NCBI GenBank assembly: GCA_040905305.1
Contig: JBBDRU010000187.1
Coordinates: forward strand, 1-5,983
Length of the DNA: 5,983 nt
DNA from: SHAN690 sp040905305
GTDB lineage: Bacteria; Bacteroidota; Bacteroidia; Flavobacteriales_G; Salibacteraceae
Reading direction: 5' to 3'
In this document: positions 5,229-5,983 of the stretch, piece after piece
Position numbering within the stretch: position 1 is the stretch's first letter
Layout of the letters: each line of letters opens with the position of its first letter
Translations under genes and position numbers: made by a program
The notes under the pieces: model-generated
The model's database searches: none
Seen by the model: the letters and a program-made list of their open reading frames with translations, nothing else
Told to the model about the DNA's origin: nothing

Positions 5229-5983
5229 ATGAAACAAGTAATCATACTGCTGGCATTTTGTTGCATTAGCTTCAACGGTGATGCTCAAGGTTACTTTTGG
5301 GAGAGCGCTGGTAAGACTAAGCGAATAAAGTATTTAACAGTGGATGCCGGTTTAGGATTAAGAATGTTTTCAGGAGATATTCAGCAACGTGGATCACTTT
5401 TCAATCCTTTAAAACTTGCTTATGGCATTGGTGCCAGATATCAGTTTCGACCACATGTAGGAGTTGGATTAAGTTTAGCAGGCAGAGGCTACAAAGGTTA
5501 TGCTGAGCACGGAGGCTATCCTGATGCTGTTGACGAAATGAATGGCAGTTTGTGGGAAGGAGCGTTGAGTTTTCAATACAGCGTTTTGAAGTGGACCGAC
5601 TTTACAAAACGGTCTTTTACAGATCGAGATCCCGTTTCGAAAGGAAACATATATGTGGGTGTGGGAGGAGGAGCCTCATTATTCAATGCGTCCTTCACTT
5701 CTCGTAAATATCGAACGGAAAACTATACCGATTCTTTAGGCAGAGATTCCACGGTGGCTTTTCCAGTTGACGCATCAGGTTCAGGAGGTGGATTTGCTTT
5801 TTTTGTGCCGGTTTCATTTGGCTTGCGCTATCGTTTTAACCCCACATGGAGCATGGGGCTTGAGATGCGATATGATGTATATTTCAGTGATAATTTAGAT
5901 GGACTCCAGCGCAAGAATAACGATGGGATGAGCTTGTTTATGTTGCGCGTATCTTACTCATTTGCTCAGGATAAAACAGCAGC
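5229..5983 (+). CDS. Outer-membrane beta-barrel protein (3' end outside window)
   Basis: ATG 5229-5231 opens a frame that stays open to the window edge: 251 codons and two bases. Seen: a signal peptide MKQVIILLAFCCISFNGDAQ with likely cleavage after DAQ (residue 20). Alternating amphipathic strands follow, such as YLTVDAGLGLRMFSGD (about 35-50), KLAYGIGARYQF, HVGVGLSLAG, GNIYVGVGGGASLF, FVPVSFGLRYRF and LFMLRVSYSF (about 235-244). The last has the form of a closing strand, so the protein probably ends soon after base 5983. Loops are rich in charged and polar residues, as expected outside the membrane. The opening strand with FSGD resembles the GGVFNYYGD start of the preceding barrel, suggesting related folds. 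No enzyme motif is present and the function is unknown. It is transcribed separately from its neighbour, as a strong terminator lies just upstream. No Shine-Dalgarno is visible. Confidence 0.82.
   Translation, partial: MKQVIILLAFCCISFNGDAQGYFWESAGKTKRIKYLTVDAGLGLRMFSGDIQQRGSLFNPLKLAYGIGARYQFRPHVGVGLSLAGRGYKGYAEHGGYPDAVDEMNGSLWEGALSFQYSVLKWTDFTKRSFTDRDPVSKGNIYVGVGGGASLFNASFTSRKYRTENYTDSLGRDSTVAFPVDASGSGGGFAFFVPVSFGLRYRFNPTWSMGLEMRYDVYFSDNLDGLQRKNNDGMSLFMLRVSYSFAQDKTA

Noticed and set aside
4570..5275. Minus-strand frames opposite the end of the OmpA fusion
   Set aside because: They lie opposite the repeat and OmpA domains, and the second also runs through the terminator; they have no family resemblance.
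1..5983. CRISPR array, insertion sequence, phage or toxin-antitoxin genes
   Set aside because: No spaced DNA repeats, transposase motifs, terminal inverted repeats or small paired genes were seen on either strand.

Overview
This window looks like a chromosomal segment from a member of the Bacteroidota, probably a Cytophagales-type bacterium. Four things point there: moderate-to-low G+C, genes without clear Shine-Dalgarno sequences, promoter motifs of the Bacteroidota TAnnTTTG type, and protein families typical of that phylum. The lineage is inferred from style and family resemblance, not from a database match. All recognisable genes lie on the + strand.

Layout. Bases 1-999 are the 3' part of an outer-membrane beta-barrel gene resembling the Wzi capsule-assembly family; its start lies before the window. 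Bases 1000-1147 are a leader with a 15-bp palindrome, stacked small hairpins and a promoter motif. Bases 1148-1541 are a complete tmRNA gene (ssrA) with a legible tag frame encoding GETSYALAA-stop, followed by an intrinsic terminator. Bases 1585-1847 are gene-free and carry a second copy of the same 15-bp palindrome and a promoter-like motif. Bases 1848-2948 encode a 366-residue sugar transferase: a C-terminal phosphoglycosyltransferase catalytic domain behind a soluble, methyltransferase-like N-terminal half. Bases 3009-5168 encode a 719-residue envelope protein: signal peptide, beta-barrel, three ~111-residue Ig-like repeats and an OmpA-type C-terminal domain. A strong terminator follows it. 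Bases 5229-5983 begin another outer-membrane beta-barrel protein that runs off the window just after what looks like its last beta-strand.

How the parts fit. The protein genes share a cell-envelope theme. The Wzi-like barrel and the sugar transferase point to surface polysaccharide, the OmpA fusion to anchoring the outer membrane to the cell wall, and the last gene to another small barrel. They do not form one operon: each gene has its own promoter-like motif, and ssrA is an independent housekeeping unit between them. I see no mobile element, CRISPR array, phage gene or defence system. The least ordinary features are the duplicated palindrome AATTGTTnAACAATT, the transferase that lacks its family's usual membrane hairpin, and the barrel-repeat-OmpA fusion with a substituted peptidoglycan-binding aspartate.
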